NCBI GenBank assembly: GCA_027623555.1
Contig: JAQBSZ010000041.1
Coordinates: forward strand, 1-34,835
DNA: 34,835 nucleotides
From: Pseudomonadota bacterium
Lineage (GTDB): Bacteria; Pseudomonadota; Gammaproteobacteria; Pseudomonadales; Pseudohongiellaceae
Reading direction: 5' to 3'
In this document: positions 13,469 through 20,754 of the stretch, piece after piece
How the letters are laid out: each line of letters starts with the position of its first letter
How positions within the stretch are numbered: position 1 is the first letter of the stretch
Program-made: the position numbers and the translations under genes
The notes under the pieces: model-generated
Database searches by the model: none
Told to the model about the DNA's origin: nothing
What the model saw: the letters and a program-made list of their open reading frames with translations, nothing else

Positions 13469-13778
13469 TTTTCTAACCTCATTTTTGCGGGCTGTTTCCA
13501 GCCCATCTAAGAGCACTTTAAACTTCAAGTGCCTGTTAAGTTCGGTGATAAGAATCCGCACTCTATGCCGGATCGGGTTTCACCATCTGCGTAGGAAATT
13601 AAGAAGCAGCTTCCTGCCCCACCTACGGTCTTTGAAGGCTTCGACAAATCAGAGAATTGTCGAACACCACAAAGTCTTTCTGGAACTCTTTTATTAACAC
13701 TATTCAAGATCGCACGGCGCTTTCGCGCTAATCCTGTTTATAGTTTGTTAATGAAAATCGTTCTCTAAATTCTGTGAT
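13469..13778. other. rplA-rplJ intergenic leader region
   Basis: This 310-base gap holds the L10 leader, the TTCGACAA hairpin (13640-13664), and a small GCGC-GAAA-GCGC stem-loop nearer rplA. I could not pick a convincing promoter, though rplJ often has one here in other species. Confidence 0.6.
13480..13640 (-). ncRNA. L10 leader (autoregulatory mRNA leader of rplJ-rplL)
   Basis: The region upstream of rplJ contains, on the transcribed strand, the conserved order ACCGTAGG, GGGGCAGGAAGCTGC, then CCTACGCAGATGGTG, typical of the gammaproteobacterial L10 leader. CCGTAGG and CCTACG can pair around the central stem. In E. coli this structure binds the L10-L7/L12 complex to repress translation. A further 8-bp hairpin, TTCGACAA with TTGTCGAA (13640-13664), lies directly upstream and may be the outer part of the same fold. 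Confidence 0.65.
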
Positions 13779-14474
13779 CTATTGCGCCAGAGACGAATGA
13801 TCGATTTGCAATCCAGGACCCATAGTCGAAGAAAGTACTACTTTCTGTATGTAAACCCCTCTTGCTGACGACGGCTTGGCTTTCTTCAGATCAACTAGCA
13901 ATGCTTCCAGATTGGCCTGGATATCACTGCCGTTGAACCCTACTTTGCCGATTCCACCGTGGATGATGCCATTCTTGTCGGTGCGGTATCTCACCTGGCC
14001 GGCCTTGGCATTCCTGACTGCGGTCTCGACATCAGGCGTTACAGTGCCAACTTTAGGGTTCGGCATCAGACCTCGAGGTCCAAGCACGGTACCCAGCTTG
14101 CCAACAACCCGCATAGCATCCGGCGTTGCGATTACCACATCGAAATCCAGATTGCCGGCTTGAATCGACTCCGCCAGATCCTCAAAGCCCACGATGTCAG
14201 CTCCAGCCGCGGTAGCCTTCTCAGCATTTTCACCCTGTGCGAACACAGCAACCCTTACCTCTTTACCAGTACCGGCTGGCAATATTGTCGAACCCCGCAC
14301 CACCTGATCGGATTTACGTGGGTCTACGCCCAGGTTAATGGATACATCAATTGATTCTTTGAACTTGGCAGAAGAAAACTCCGATAGTAGCGAAACTGCC
14401 TCCTCTACAGAGTAGTTTTTACCGGCCACCAGCTTCTCAGCAACTAATTTTTGCTTCTTGGATAGTTTCCCCAT
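13779..14474 (-). CDS. rplA: 50S ribosomal protein L1
   Basis: L1 forms the mobile L1 stalk that releases deacylated tRNA from the E site. In E. coli it also represses the L11 operon by binding the mRNA leader. The 231-residue protein starts [15 protein letters not shown] and includes the diagnostic [19 protein letters not shown] segment. The ATG lies 1 base after the rplK stop codon, with a GAGGGGG ribosome binding site inside the end of rplK, so the two genes are translationally coupled. Confidence 0.98.
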   Translation of the reverse strand: MGKLSKKQKLVAEKLVAGKNYSVEEAVSLLSEFSSAKFKESIDVSINLGVDPRKSDQVVRGSTILPAGTGKEVRVAVFAQGENAEKATAAGADIVGFEDLAESIQAGNLDFDVVIATPDAMRVVGKLGTVLGPRGLMPNPKVGTVTPDVETAVRNAKAGQVRYRTDKNGIIHGGIGKVGFNGSDIQANLEALLVDLKKAKPSSARGVYIQKVVLSSTMGPGLQIDHSSLAQ

Positions 14475-14475
14475 C

Positions 14476-14910
14476 TTACTCTACCCCCTCTACTTCCAAT
14501 CCGGCGCTGCGTGCGCTACCTGCCAGTGTTCTCACTGCAGCATCCATATTGGCCGCCGTGAGATCGGGCATTTTCTGGGTAGCGACTTCTTCTAATTGCG
14601 CACGATTTAACTTGCCAATCTTTTCGGTATTGGGTCGACCACTACCTTTCGCAACACCCGCCGCCTTCAGCAGCAGTATTGCAGCAGGTGGAGTCTTGGT
14701 AATGAAGGTAAAACTGCGATCACCATAGACTGTAATCACTACCGGGATTGGCAGGCCTGCCTCCAAGCTCTGAGTCTGAGCATTGAAAGCCTTACAAAAT
14801 TCCATGATGTTCACACCGTGTTGTCCGAGGGCCGGACCAACTGGTGGACTTGGGTTAGCCTTTGCCGCGCCAACCTGTAGCTTGATATAAGCCAGTACTT
14901 TCTTAGCCAT
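14476..14910 (-). CDS. rplK: 50S ribosomal protein L11
   Basis: L11 binds the GTPase-associated centre of 23S rRNA and is needed for the stringent response. The 144-residue protein starts [20 protein letters not shown] and contains the [18 protein letters not shown] motif that contacts rRNA and thiostrepton. The start is ATG with AAGGAG about 8 bases upstream. A 277-base leader separates it from nusG and contains several strong hairpins. Confidence 0.98.
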   Translation of the reverse strand: MAKKVLAYIKLQVGAAKANPSPPVGPALGQHGVNIMEFCKAFNAQTQSLEAGLPIPVVITVYGDRSFTFITKTPPAAILLLKAAGVAKGSGRPNTEKIGKLNRAQLEEVATQKMPDLTAANMDAAVRTLAGSARSAGLEVEGVE

Positions 14911-15047
14911 TGTAGTTTCTCCTTTGGGTGCGATCGTTAAAGCAACTCGAAATTATTCTGTTTCAGGTTCAGCTTTCGCTTACAGAGCTCATTACGAACC
15001 CTGCTCCTTCAACAATTTCGGTTAGCTTCAACTCCCCGGCGCTTTTC

Positions 15048-15187
15048 ATTCGCTCAGCGAATGAAAGTCGACTTTGACATGCTTTCGAGACTGGCTTGCC
15101 CCGAGAACACACGTTATAAATCCTCTGTAAAGTGGACAGAATAAATTCTGTCCCCGGAGCCTGCGGCTCCTGCAATACTGCGTATTG
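15048..15187 (-). repeat. Hairpin stack between nusG and rplK
   Basis: Directly after nusG, on the transcribed strand, come GCAATAC-GCA-GTATTGC, then GGAGCC-GCA-GGCTCC, then GGACAGAA-TTTA-TTCTGTCC, and about 65 bases later TTTCATTCGC-TGA-GCGAATGAAA. All four stems are perfect (7, 6, 8 and 10 bp). None has a T-run, so they are not classical terminators. Possible roles are mRNA processing, REP-like elements, or part of the L1 autoregulatory leader. The third resembles short palindromes scattered in many gammaproteobacterial genomes, from memory only. Confidence 0.75.
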
Positions 15188-15721
15188 CTAACTCTTCTCT
15201 ACCTGGCCGAACTCGAGTTCGACCGGAGTAGATCTACCAAAAATTAAAACGGCAACGCGCAATCGACTCTTCTCATAATTAACTTCTTCAACCGTGCCGG
15301 TGAAATCGTTAAACGGACCATCTGTAATACGCACCAATTCACCCGGTTCGTAGATGGTCTTGTGAGTCGGAGATTCCTCGCTGTCCTCCATTCGTTGAAG
15401 GATCTTGCTTGCTTCTTTGTCTGTAATCGGCGCTGGCTTTTCAGCTGTGCCACCGATAAAACCCATCACTCTTGGCGTTTCCTTCACCATGTGCCATGTG
15501 TCGTCGTTCAATTCCATGTGGACCAGCACGTAACCTGGGAAAAATTTCCGCTCACTCTTTCGCTTCTGTCCGGCACGCATCTCCAAAACTTCCTCGGTGG
15601 GTACCAGTACCTCATCGAAATAGTCTTCCATACCCGAAAGGCTGATTCGCTCTTTCAGCGCGTGCATTACCTTTTTCTCATAGCCCGAATAGGCATGGAC
15701 TACATACCAGCGTTTAGCCAT
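15188..15721 (-). CDS. nusG: Transcription termination/antitermination protein NusG
   Basis: NusG binds RNA polymerase, suppresses pausing, and links it to Rho or ribosomal protein S10. The 177-residue protein has the N-terminal NGN domain starting [18 protein letters not shown], with [13 protein letters not shown], and the C-terminal KOW domain (about 125-177) with [20 protein letters not shown]. The start is ATG, 9 bases after secE, with only a weak ribosome binding site (GTGGAAA), which suggests coupling to secE. Confidence 0.98.
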   Translation of the reverse strand: MAKRWYVVHAYSGYEKKVMHALKERISLSGMEDYFDEVLVPTEEVLEMRAGQKRKSERKFFPGYVLVHMELNDDTWHMVKETPRVMGFIGGTAEKPAPITDKEASKILQRMEDSEESPTHKTIYEPGELVRITDGPFNDFTGTVEEVNYEKSRLRVAVLIFGRSTPVELEFGQVEKS

Positions 15722-15730
15722 TAGTTTCCA

Positions 15731-16099
15731 CTACCCGATAATCGATGAAACAATGCTGTTCAATCCCCAATCCAGCAACCAGAGTATTAATGCCACGATA
15801 AAGATGACGATTAACACCACAATTGTTGTCTGGGTCGTTTCCTGCCTTGTTGGCCAAACTACCTTTCGTATCTCAATCCTGGCTTCCAGGCATAGATTCA
15901 CAAAGGTGCGACCCTTTACAGTCTGCGCTGCGATCCATCCGGCAAATCCGGCTGCCACCAGTATTCCAATCGTTCTGAACAGCAAAGATTCAGCCGAAAA
16001 ATAGGAATTCGCATAGACAGCCGCCGCCACGATTACGGCTACAACTGACCATTTGATCCAATCCAGCTTGCTGTCTTCGCTGTCTATTTTTTCTGACAT
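15731..16099 (-). CDS. secE: Preprotein translocase subunit SecE
   Basis: SecE clamps SecY in the inner-membrane Sec translocon. The 122-residue protein has three hydrophobic segments (about 16-32, 41-60 and 92-115), the three-helix form typical of gammaproteobacteria, with the conserved amphipathic stretch EIRKVVWPTRQETTQTT before the last helix. It starts at ATG after a weak ribosome binding site and is followed at 9 bases by nusG, the standard pair. Confidence 0.97.
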   Translation of the reverse strand: MSEKIDSEDSKLDWIKWSVVAVIVAAAVYANSYFSAESLLFRTIGILVAAGFAGWIAAQTVKGRTFVNLCLEARIEIRKVVWPTRQETTQTTIVVLIVIFIVALILWLLDWGLNSIVSSIIG

Positions 16100-16138
16100 G
16101 ACTCTACTTTGAACCCACCTAGTTTACCTGCCTGTTAG

Positions 16139-16214
<76 letters not shown>

Positions 16215-16524
16215 GTGGTTCTTCACTCGTTACGGCTCCCTAGCATAAATTACGTTGTTAAACCGTTTCTCAAACTTCGTCAGTTACTCTTTGTAAATTT
16301 CTCGCTTTTGGAACGCCTAGCCTTGCACCTCGCCCTTTCAATCGTTGCTTTATCCCTTTTAAAATGGTTAGAAGCCACAGAGCGATCGCTAAGAGCGCGC
16401 GAAATGCCTTGGAACGAGGCAAAAGAATTTTTGGGGTGGGCAGCATACACGTAGTGCGCGACCCAATCAAAAAAATCTTTTAACGAAGTGCCTGGGCTTC
16501 GCAGCCGCTGTGTCTAATATGTGC
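16215..16524. other. Non-coding spacer between tuf terminator and tRNA-Trp
   Basis: About 310 bases hold no credible gene. Two short frames on opposite strands overlap each other and have no family features. This must contain the promoter for tRNA-Trp-secE-nusG, since a strong terminator closes tuf. A TATGCT element lies about 30 bases upstream of the tRNA on the minus strand, but I could not find a matching -35 at normal spacing. Confidence 0.5.
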
Positions 16525-16558
16525 AAAAAGCCTGTGCGTCCCGAAGACACACAGGCTT
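16525..16558 (-). terminator. Rho-independent terminator of tuf
   Basis: On the minus strand AGCCTGTG, then T-GTC, pairs with GAC-G, then CACAGGCT, around a TTCGG loop (12 pairs including one G-U), followed immediately by TTTTT. It lies 22 bases beyond the tuf stop codon and separates tuf from tRNA-Trp-secE-nusG. Confidence 0.93.
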
Positions 16559-16579
16559 CTGCGATCAAGCTACTAGCTG

Positions 16580-17773
16580 TTACTCAATAATCTTGGCTAC
16601 AACACCGGCGCCTACGGTTCTACCACCTTCACGAATCGCGAACCGAAGACCTTCATCCATCGCAATCGGCGAGATCAGCGTCACTTCCATCTTGATGTTG
16701 TCACCAGGCATGACCATCTCAACACCCTCAGGCAGCTCAACGTTGCCAGTCACGTCCGTAGTCCGGAAGTAAAACTGGGGACGATAGCCCTTGAAGAATG
16801 GCGTATGGCGGCCACCCTCGTCCTTGCTCAGAATATACACCTCAGCCTCAAACTTGGTGTGGGGCGTAATCGAGCCCGGCTTCGCCAGTACCTGACCACG
16901 CTCGACCTCCTCACGCTTGGTGCCTCGCAGCAGTACCCCAACGTTCTCGCCCGCTCGACCTTCATCCAGCAGCTTGCGGAACATCTCAACTCCGGTACAG
17001 ACCGTAGTCGCCGTGTCCTTGATACCCACAATCTGGATCTCTTCGCCAATCTTGACTATGCCACGCTCAATACGTCCTGTGACCACCGTGCCTCGACCTG
17101 AGATTGAGAACACATCCTCAATGGGCATCAGGAACGGCTTCTCAACATCCCGCACAGGTTCCGGGATATAGCTGTCCAGCGTCTCAACCAGCTTCTTGAC
17201 CGACTCAACTCCCATTTCAGACTCTTCACCTTCCAGCGCCTTCAGGGCAGAACCGATAATGATCGGCGTATCGTCACCCGGGAATTCATACTGGTCTAAT
17301 AGCTCTCGGATCTCCATCTCAACCAGTTCCAGCAGTTCATCATCGTCAACCATGTCGGCCTTGTTCATGTAGACCACGATGTAAGGCACACCTACCTGAC
17401 GGGACAGCAGAATGTGCTCTCGGGTTTGCGGCATCGGGCCATCCGCGGCCGAACACACCAGAATCGCACCGTCCATCTGCGCTGCACCGGTAATCATGTT
17501 CTTCACATAGTCAGCGTGGCCCGGACAGTCTACGTGGGCGTAGTGACGGTTCGGTGAATCATATTCAACGTGAGAGGTGGCAATGGTGATACCGCGCGCT
17601 CTTTCTTCGGGCGCATTGTCAATCTGGTCGAAATTCCTTATCTCGCCTGAACCATAGGTTTCCGCGCACACTTTAGTCAGCGCCGCGGTCAAGGTTGTCT
17701 TACCATGGTCAACGTGACCAATCGTGCCTACGTTGACATGTACCTTGTTTCTTTCAAATTTTGCCTTCGCCAT
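16580..17773 (-). CDS. tufB: Elongation factor Tu, complete copy
   Basis: EF-Tu-GTP carries aminoacyl-tRNA to the ribosomal A site. The 397-residue protein begins [20 protein letters not shown] and has the P-loop GHVDHGKT (19-26), RGITI, DCPGH and NKAD in place of the more usual NKCD. The start is ATG. Downstream there is a strong intrinsic terminator. It sits behind tRNA-Tyr, tRNA-Gly and tRNA-Thr in the same arrangement as the E. coli tRNA-tufB operon. The first 74 template bases are identical to those of the other tuf copy. Confidence 0.99.
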   Translation of the reverse strand: MAKAKFERNKVHVNVGTIGHVDHGKTTLTAALTKVCAETYGSGEIRNFDQIDNAPEERARGITIATSHVEYDSPNRHYAHVDCPGHADYVKNMITGAAQMDGAILVCSAADGPMPQTREHILLSRQVGVPYIVVYMNKADMVDDDELLELVEMEIRELLDQYEFPGDDTPIIIGSALKALEGEESEMGVESVKKLVETLDSYIPEPVRDVEKPFLMPIEDVFSISGRGTVVTGRIERGIVKIGEEIQIVGIKDTATTVCTGVEMFRKLLDEGRAGENVGVLLRGTKREEVERGQVLAKPGSITPHTKFEAEVYILSKDEGGRHTPFFKGYRPQFYFRTTDVTGNVELPEGVEMVMPGDNIKMEVTLISPIAMDEGLRFAIREGGRTVGAGVVAKIIE

Positions 17774-17980
17774 TATCGACTGCCCCTACTTTTCTTAGCT
17801 CTCATTACGTTTAATCAATTGGACTCAATTCTGCTGCTGTTATCTTCTTGATACTGGATTCAGCCTCTATGCTCTGCAGAGTGCAGAAGCCAATATCTCT
17901 CTCTATATTCTATATATAGAAGCAACAACGAGAATCTTTGGCCTTATGCCACTGCTATTTCTTGCAAATTCTTGCTGTTC

Positions 17981-18056
17981 TGGTGCTCACACCCGGAGTC
18001 GAACCGGGGACCTCTTCATTACCAATGAAGTGCTCTACCACCTGAGCTATGCGAGC
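17981..18056 (-). tRNA. trnT: tRNA-Thr (anticodon GGT)
   Basis: The acceptor GCTCGCA pairs with TGTGAGC (one G-T pair); the D arm contains AGCTCAGGTGGTAGAGC; anticodon stem ACTTC/GAAGA region with loop around GGT; T arm CCCGG with TTCGACT. CCA is encoded. It is the last tRNA before tuf, 207 bases upstream of the tuf start. Confidence 0.95.
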
Positions 18057-18062
18057 CATGCT

Positions 18063-18136
18063 TGGAGCGGGTAGCGGGAATCGAACCCGCGCGACTAGCT
18101 TGGAAGGCTGGGGTTCTACCGCTGAACTATACCCGC
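18063..18136 (-). tRNA. trnG: tRNA-Gly (anticodon TCC)
   Basis: The acceptor GCGGGTA pairs with TACCCGC; the D arm contains AGTTCAGCGGTAGAAC; the anticodon loop is CTTCCAA; the T arm is GCGGG-TTCGATT-CCCGC with encoded CCA. The anticodon stem is CCAGC against GCTAG, so one of its five pairs is C-A rather than C-G. Six bases separate it from tRNA-Thr. Confidence 0.95.
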
Positions 18137-18180
18137 CTGCTATACACAACTCCGGCCCACTGCCACTGTCTGTTTCTAGA

Positions 18181-18264
18181 TGGTGGAGGGGGGTGGATTT
18201 GAACCACCGAAGCTTTCGCGTCAGATTTACAGTCTGATCCCTTTGGCCACTCGGGAACCCCTCC
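18181..18264 (-). tRNA. trnY: tRNA-Tyr (anticodon GTA)
   Basis: This class II tRNA has a long variable arm. The acceptor GGAGGGG pairs fully with CCCCTCC, followed by discriminator A and encoded CCA. The anticodon stem CAGAC/GTCTG region encloses the loop TGTAAAT, and the T arm is GGTGG-TTCAAAT-CCACC. It is the first gene of the tRNA-tuf unit. Confidence 0.95.
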
Positions 18265-18313
18265 CACAAGATCTCCCAAGGGTCAATCCCAGGCTCTCTC
18301 ACTCAGGTGCGGC

Positions 18314-18342
18314 ATTTTATGGGAATTGGGTAGCTTGTGCAA
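18314..18342 (-). promoter_or_regulatory. Promoter of the tRNA-Tyr-Gly-Thr-tuf operon
   Basis: TTGCAC (18337-18342) and TAAAAT (18314-18319) are separated by exactly 17 bases on the minus strand, about 50 bases upstream of tRNA-Tyr. The first three bases of the -10 hexamer are also the TAA stop codon of the upstream SPOR-like gene, and the -35 lies in its coding sequence. The downstream GC-rich GCCGCACC would suit stringent control, by inference. Confidence 0.75.
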
Positions 18343-19009
18343 TCGTTTCACAGAGATTTTCTGTGCGGGTCAAATCGGGCCAGGCAGTAGATAAATCAAG
18401 CCATTCGAGGGTTTCCACCTGACCAGAATTGGTGGGTCTGAGCCATACCTGAATTTCCCCATCTGATTGCGGAATTTCTTCGATTTCGGGGTCATATCCT
18501 AGCTCTGCTATGACTCTCTGTGCTGATTCGGCCTCAGTTGCCGAGCCGAATATGCCTAGCGCGATGCCGTTTTCCAGCAGGCCTCGCGTAATCAAATAGG
18601 TCTCGACTGCCAATTCAGCCTCGATGATGCGTTCGCTAAGACCGTCCAGGGTAATGGTGGCTATCGATCGCGAAGAGGCGGGAGCCAGATAGACTCGATA
18701 CTGAGAACTCAGGGCCTGCCCGGTCAGGTTCAAGAGCGCGCCGAAAGCCGCCTCACGGGCTCCAGCCATGAAGGTATTGGCCTCATCAACACTGGTAAAT
18801 CCGCTGACTATCGAGCAGAGACGAGAGGCTTCCTCATCAAGCCGGGCCTGCTGTGCTGACTGCTCTGCAAATTCGCTGACTAACATCAGGCCGTTATTCA
18901 GTAGCGGGCGGGATTGCCGAGCCTGCAGTACCGGTTCGACGGAATGGGTCTGATTCCAGGCAAAATAAGCCAAATTGGCCACAATTAGAAAAATCACGAT
19001 ATAGCGCAT
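18317..19009 (-). CDS. SPOR-like inner-membrane protein of unknown function
   Basis: The 230-residue protein has an N-terminal membrane anchor (MRYIVIFLIVANLAYFAWNQ), a short linker, and two repeats resembling SPOR-type folds, including CSIVSGFTSVDEANTFMAGA (about 65-84) and GIALGIFGSATEAESAQRVI (about 147-166). SPOR domains bind denuded peptidoglycan; here the match is by pattern only. It starts 10 bases after coaX ends, so it is probably in the birA-coaX operon. A protein of this kind occupies the same slot between coaX and the tRNA-tuf cluster in Pseudomonas, from memory. Its 3' end carries the promoter of the next operon. Confidence 0.8.
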   Translation of the reverse strand: MRYIVIFLIVANLAYFAWNQTHSVEPVLQARQSRPLLNNGLMLVSEFAEQSAQQARLDEEASRLCSIVSGFTSVDEANTFMAGAREAAFGALLNLTGQALSSQYRVYLAPASSRSIATITLDGLSERIIEAELAVETYLITRGLLENGIALGIFGSATEAESAQRVIAELGYDPEIEEIPQSDGEIQVWLRPTNSGQVETLEWLDLSTAWPDLTRTENLCETIAQATQFP

Positions 19010-19019
19010 GATTCAGAGC

Positions 19020-19778
19020 CTATTCCGACGCGAAAGGGCAAGCAATGGCCAGACCGTCCAGTACCAGAGCAGAGGCCACCTCAATATTATCGAAATAAAA
19101 AATGTTGTCGCTATTGATGTGCGCTGCCAATGTTTCAGCATCTCCCCCACTCAGGAAGAGTTTTACATCGGGCTCTTGGGCGGAAATCCTCAGTAATACC
19201 TGCTGAACGAGTGATACCACGGCAGCCAGCGTGCCATTGCGCACTGCCGTATCTGTTGCATGTCCGGGTACCAGTGATGCCGGAGGAGGAGGTTCCGTCA
19301 GACGGATGCTGGTATTCTGTTCCAGGCTCGCCGCCATTAATCCCAGCCCGGGCACAATGTAGCCACCCTGATGCTGTCCAGTCCCAGAGACGATATCAAT
19401 GGTTAGCGCCGTGCCAGCATCCACGATGACACACGATCCACTGGAGGCCCGGTATGCTGCCAGCATGGCTAGCCAGCGATCGACGCCAAGTCGGGACATG
19501 TCCTCATAGTTGTTCGTTACTCCCCCACAGTGACGCACCACCGTGGCCTCTACCGGTTCAATATTCCAACGTTTGAGACACCACAGCCGTAGCCTATCCG
19601 TCTCAGCACGGCTACGAACACTGCACAGACGAATGGCTGCGGGCTCTACCTGTGCCAGATTGGCAGCCAGTACTTCCAGATCATTTTCCTGACCCATGCC
19701 GACTCCAGTTTGGTTCGAGGTATCAAGCAGCCGCCACTTGATGCGCGAGTTACCTATGTCCAGTTCCAGTATCTTCAA
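19020..19778 (-). CDS. coaX: Type III pantothenate kinase
   Basis: CoaX phosphorylates pantothenate, the first step of coenzyme A synthesis, in the cytoplasm. The 252-residue protein has the family motifs DIGNS (7-11), GVDRW (98-102), DAGTALTID (120-128) and GGYIVPG (138-144). The start is TTG at 19776-19778, chosen because the family begins here (MKILELDIGNS). It overlaps the birA stop as TTGA, indicating translational coupling. The SPOR-like gene follows after 10 bases. Confidence 0.95.
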   Translation of the reverse strand: MKILELDIGNSRIKWRLLDTSNQTGVGMGQENDLEVLAANLAQVEPAAIRLCSVRSRAETDRLRLWCLKRWNIEPVEATVVRHCGGVTNNYEDMSRLGVDRWLAMLAAYRASSGSCVIVDAGTALTIDIVSGTGQHQGGYIVPGLGLMAASLEQNTSIRLTEPPPPASLVPGHATDTAVRNGTLAAVVSLVQQVLLRISAQEPDVKLFLSGGDAETLAAHINSDNIFYFDNIEVASALVLDGLAIACPFASE

Positions 19779-20587
19779 TCTGAGTCTTCCGGTAGTTCAT
19801 GCAGAGAGGGAAAAATCTCACCTCCGGTGATTAACTCTCTACCAGAGGCTGTCTGCAAGATGAGCGCCGCATTTTCGTCTACGCCAAGTGACTTGCCGGT
19901 AGTTCGAGAGTTGCCGGCCTGAATCACAACAACGTGGTTGAGGTATTTATCGTGAAAATTCCACATCTTCATAAAGGGCGAGAATCCCTGCTCTTCGAAC
20001 CGGATTATGTTGATTATCAACTGATTGACGATTTCTACAGCAACAACTGACGCATCCGGGCGACCACCCTGCTTGATGAGCACCGTCGCCAGGTCAGTTA
20101 CGGGTTGATTGATGAGCGCTCTGGCTTCTGTCGAGAGCGCCAGATTCAATCCAATTCCAATTACCAGGTATTTTTCAGAATCTGCAGTTTGTAACTCCAG
20201 CAGTATGCCGGCCAACTTATTTCTCCCGACTAATACATCATTGGGCCATTTCAATTGCAATCCGGAGGCCCCCAGAGTCTCGGCAGCACCCAGCACACTC
20301 AATGCTGCCACCAGGCTCAGACACTGCAGGGCATTAACCTCATTCCCGAATGTTCTGGTCAGGGATAAATAAATTCCGCTGCCAGCAGGACTGATCCACG
20401 GGCGATCGCGTCGCCCTCTTCCGGCCGTCTGCGCATCCGCAATAATTAGCCGGGTACCTGTCTTGCCAGCCTTGATCTGCCGCAGCGACTCCAGATTGGT
20501 GGAATCAATTTCGTCGAAAACCTGGATATCATCGATGAGACTCGATATTTCTGAAGCTAACATGTCTCGAATAAGCTGCTTATCCAT
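19775..20587 (-). CDS. birA: Biotin--[acetyl-CoA-carboxylase] ligase without DNA-binding domain
   Basis: BirA makes biotinyl-5'-AMP and attaches biotin to the AccB carrier. From the ATG at 20587 the protein has 270 residues with the ligase motif GRGRRDRPW (56-64), KWPND (113-117) and the lysine in NKLAGIL, then a short C-terminal SH3-like domain. E. coli BirA is about 50 residues longer at the N-terminus, where its winged helix represses the bio operon. That part is absent here, so this is a catalytic-only enzyme. An in-frame GTG at 20608 would add seven residues; neither start has a good ribosome binding site. It overlaps coaX. Confidence 0.93.
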   Translation of the reverse strand: MDKQLIRDMLASEISSLIDDIQVFDEIDSTNLESLRQIKAGKTGTRLIIADAQTAGRGRRDRPWISPAGSGIYLSLTRTFGNEVNALQCLSLVAALSVLGAAETLGASGLQLKWPNDVLVGRNKLAGILLELQTADSEKYLVIGIGLNLALSTEARALINQPVTDLATVLIKQGGRPDASVVAVEIVNQLIINIIRFEEQGFSPFMKMWNFHDKYLNHVVVIQAGNSRTTGKSLGVDENAALILQTASGRELITGGEIFPSLHELPEDSD

Positions 20588-20664
20588 TGTGTGCGACCAG
20601 GCACTCACTGAGAAGTGTATCTACGAATGATTGCGATATTCCCTGCGGCATAGTCCTGCTCCAT

Positions 20665-20713
20665 AAAAAAAGGAGCGAGAATCCTGTGCCTGGCACGTAA
20701 GACCGCTCCTTTT
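20665..20713 (-). terminator. Terminator downstream of cstA
   Basis: AAAAGGAGCG (20668-20677) pairs perfectly with CGCTCCTTTT (20704-20713). A small GTGC-CTG-GCAC hairpin lies inside the loop. On the minus strand the stem ends in a run of seven T, so it terminates cstA. A second imperfect hairpin, TGCC-T-GACA with TGTC-T-GGCA (20719-20740), sits closer to the cstA stop. Confidence 0.9.
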
Positions 20714-20754
20714 AATCTTGCCTGACAAAACTGTCTGGCAGCATTGAAGTATCG

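Noticed and set aside
13469..13561. 31-codon N-terminal extension of L10 in frame with rplJ
   Set aside because: It lies in the conserved L10 leader, has no family counterpart, and the GTG at 13468 has a good ribosome binding site.
17871..17921. Small palindromes CTCTGCAGAG and TTCTATATATAGAA between tRNA-Thr and tuf
   Set aside because: They are short and AT-rich or self-complementary by simple composition; nothing ties them to a function.
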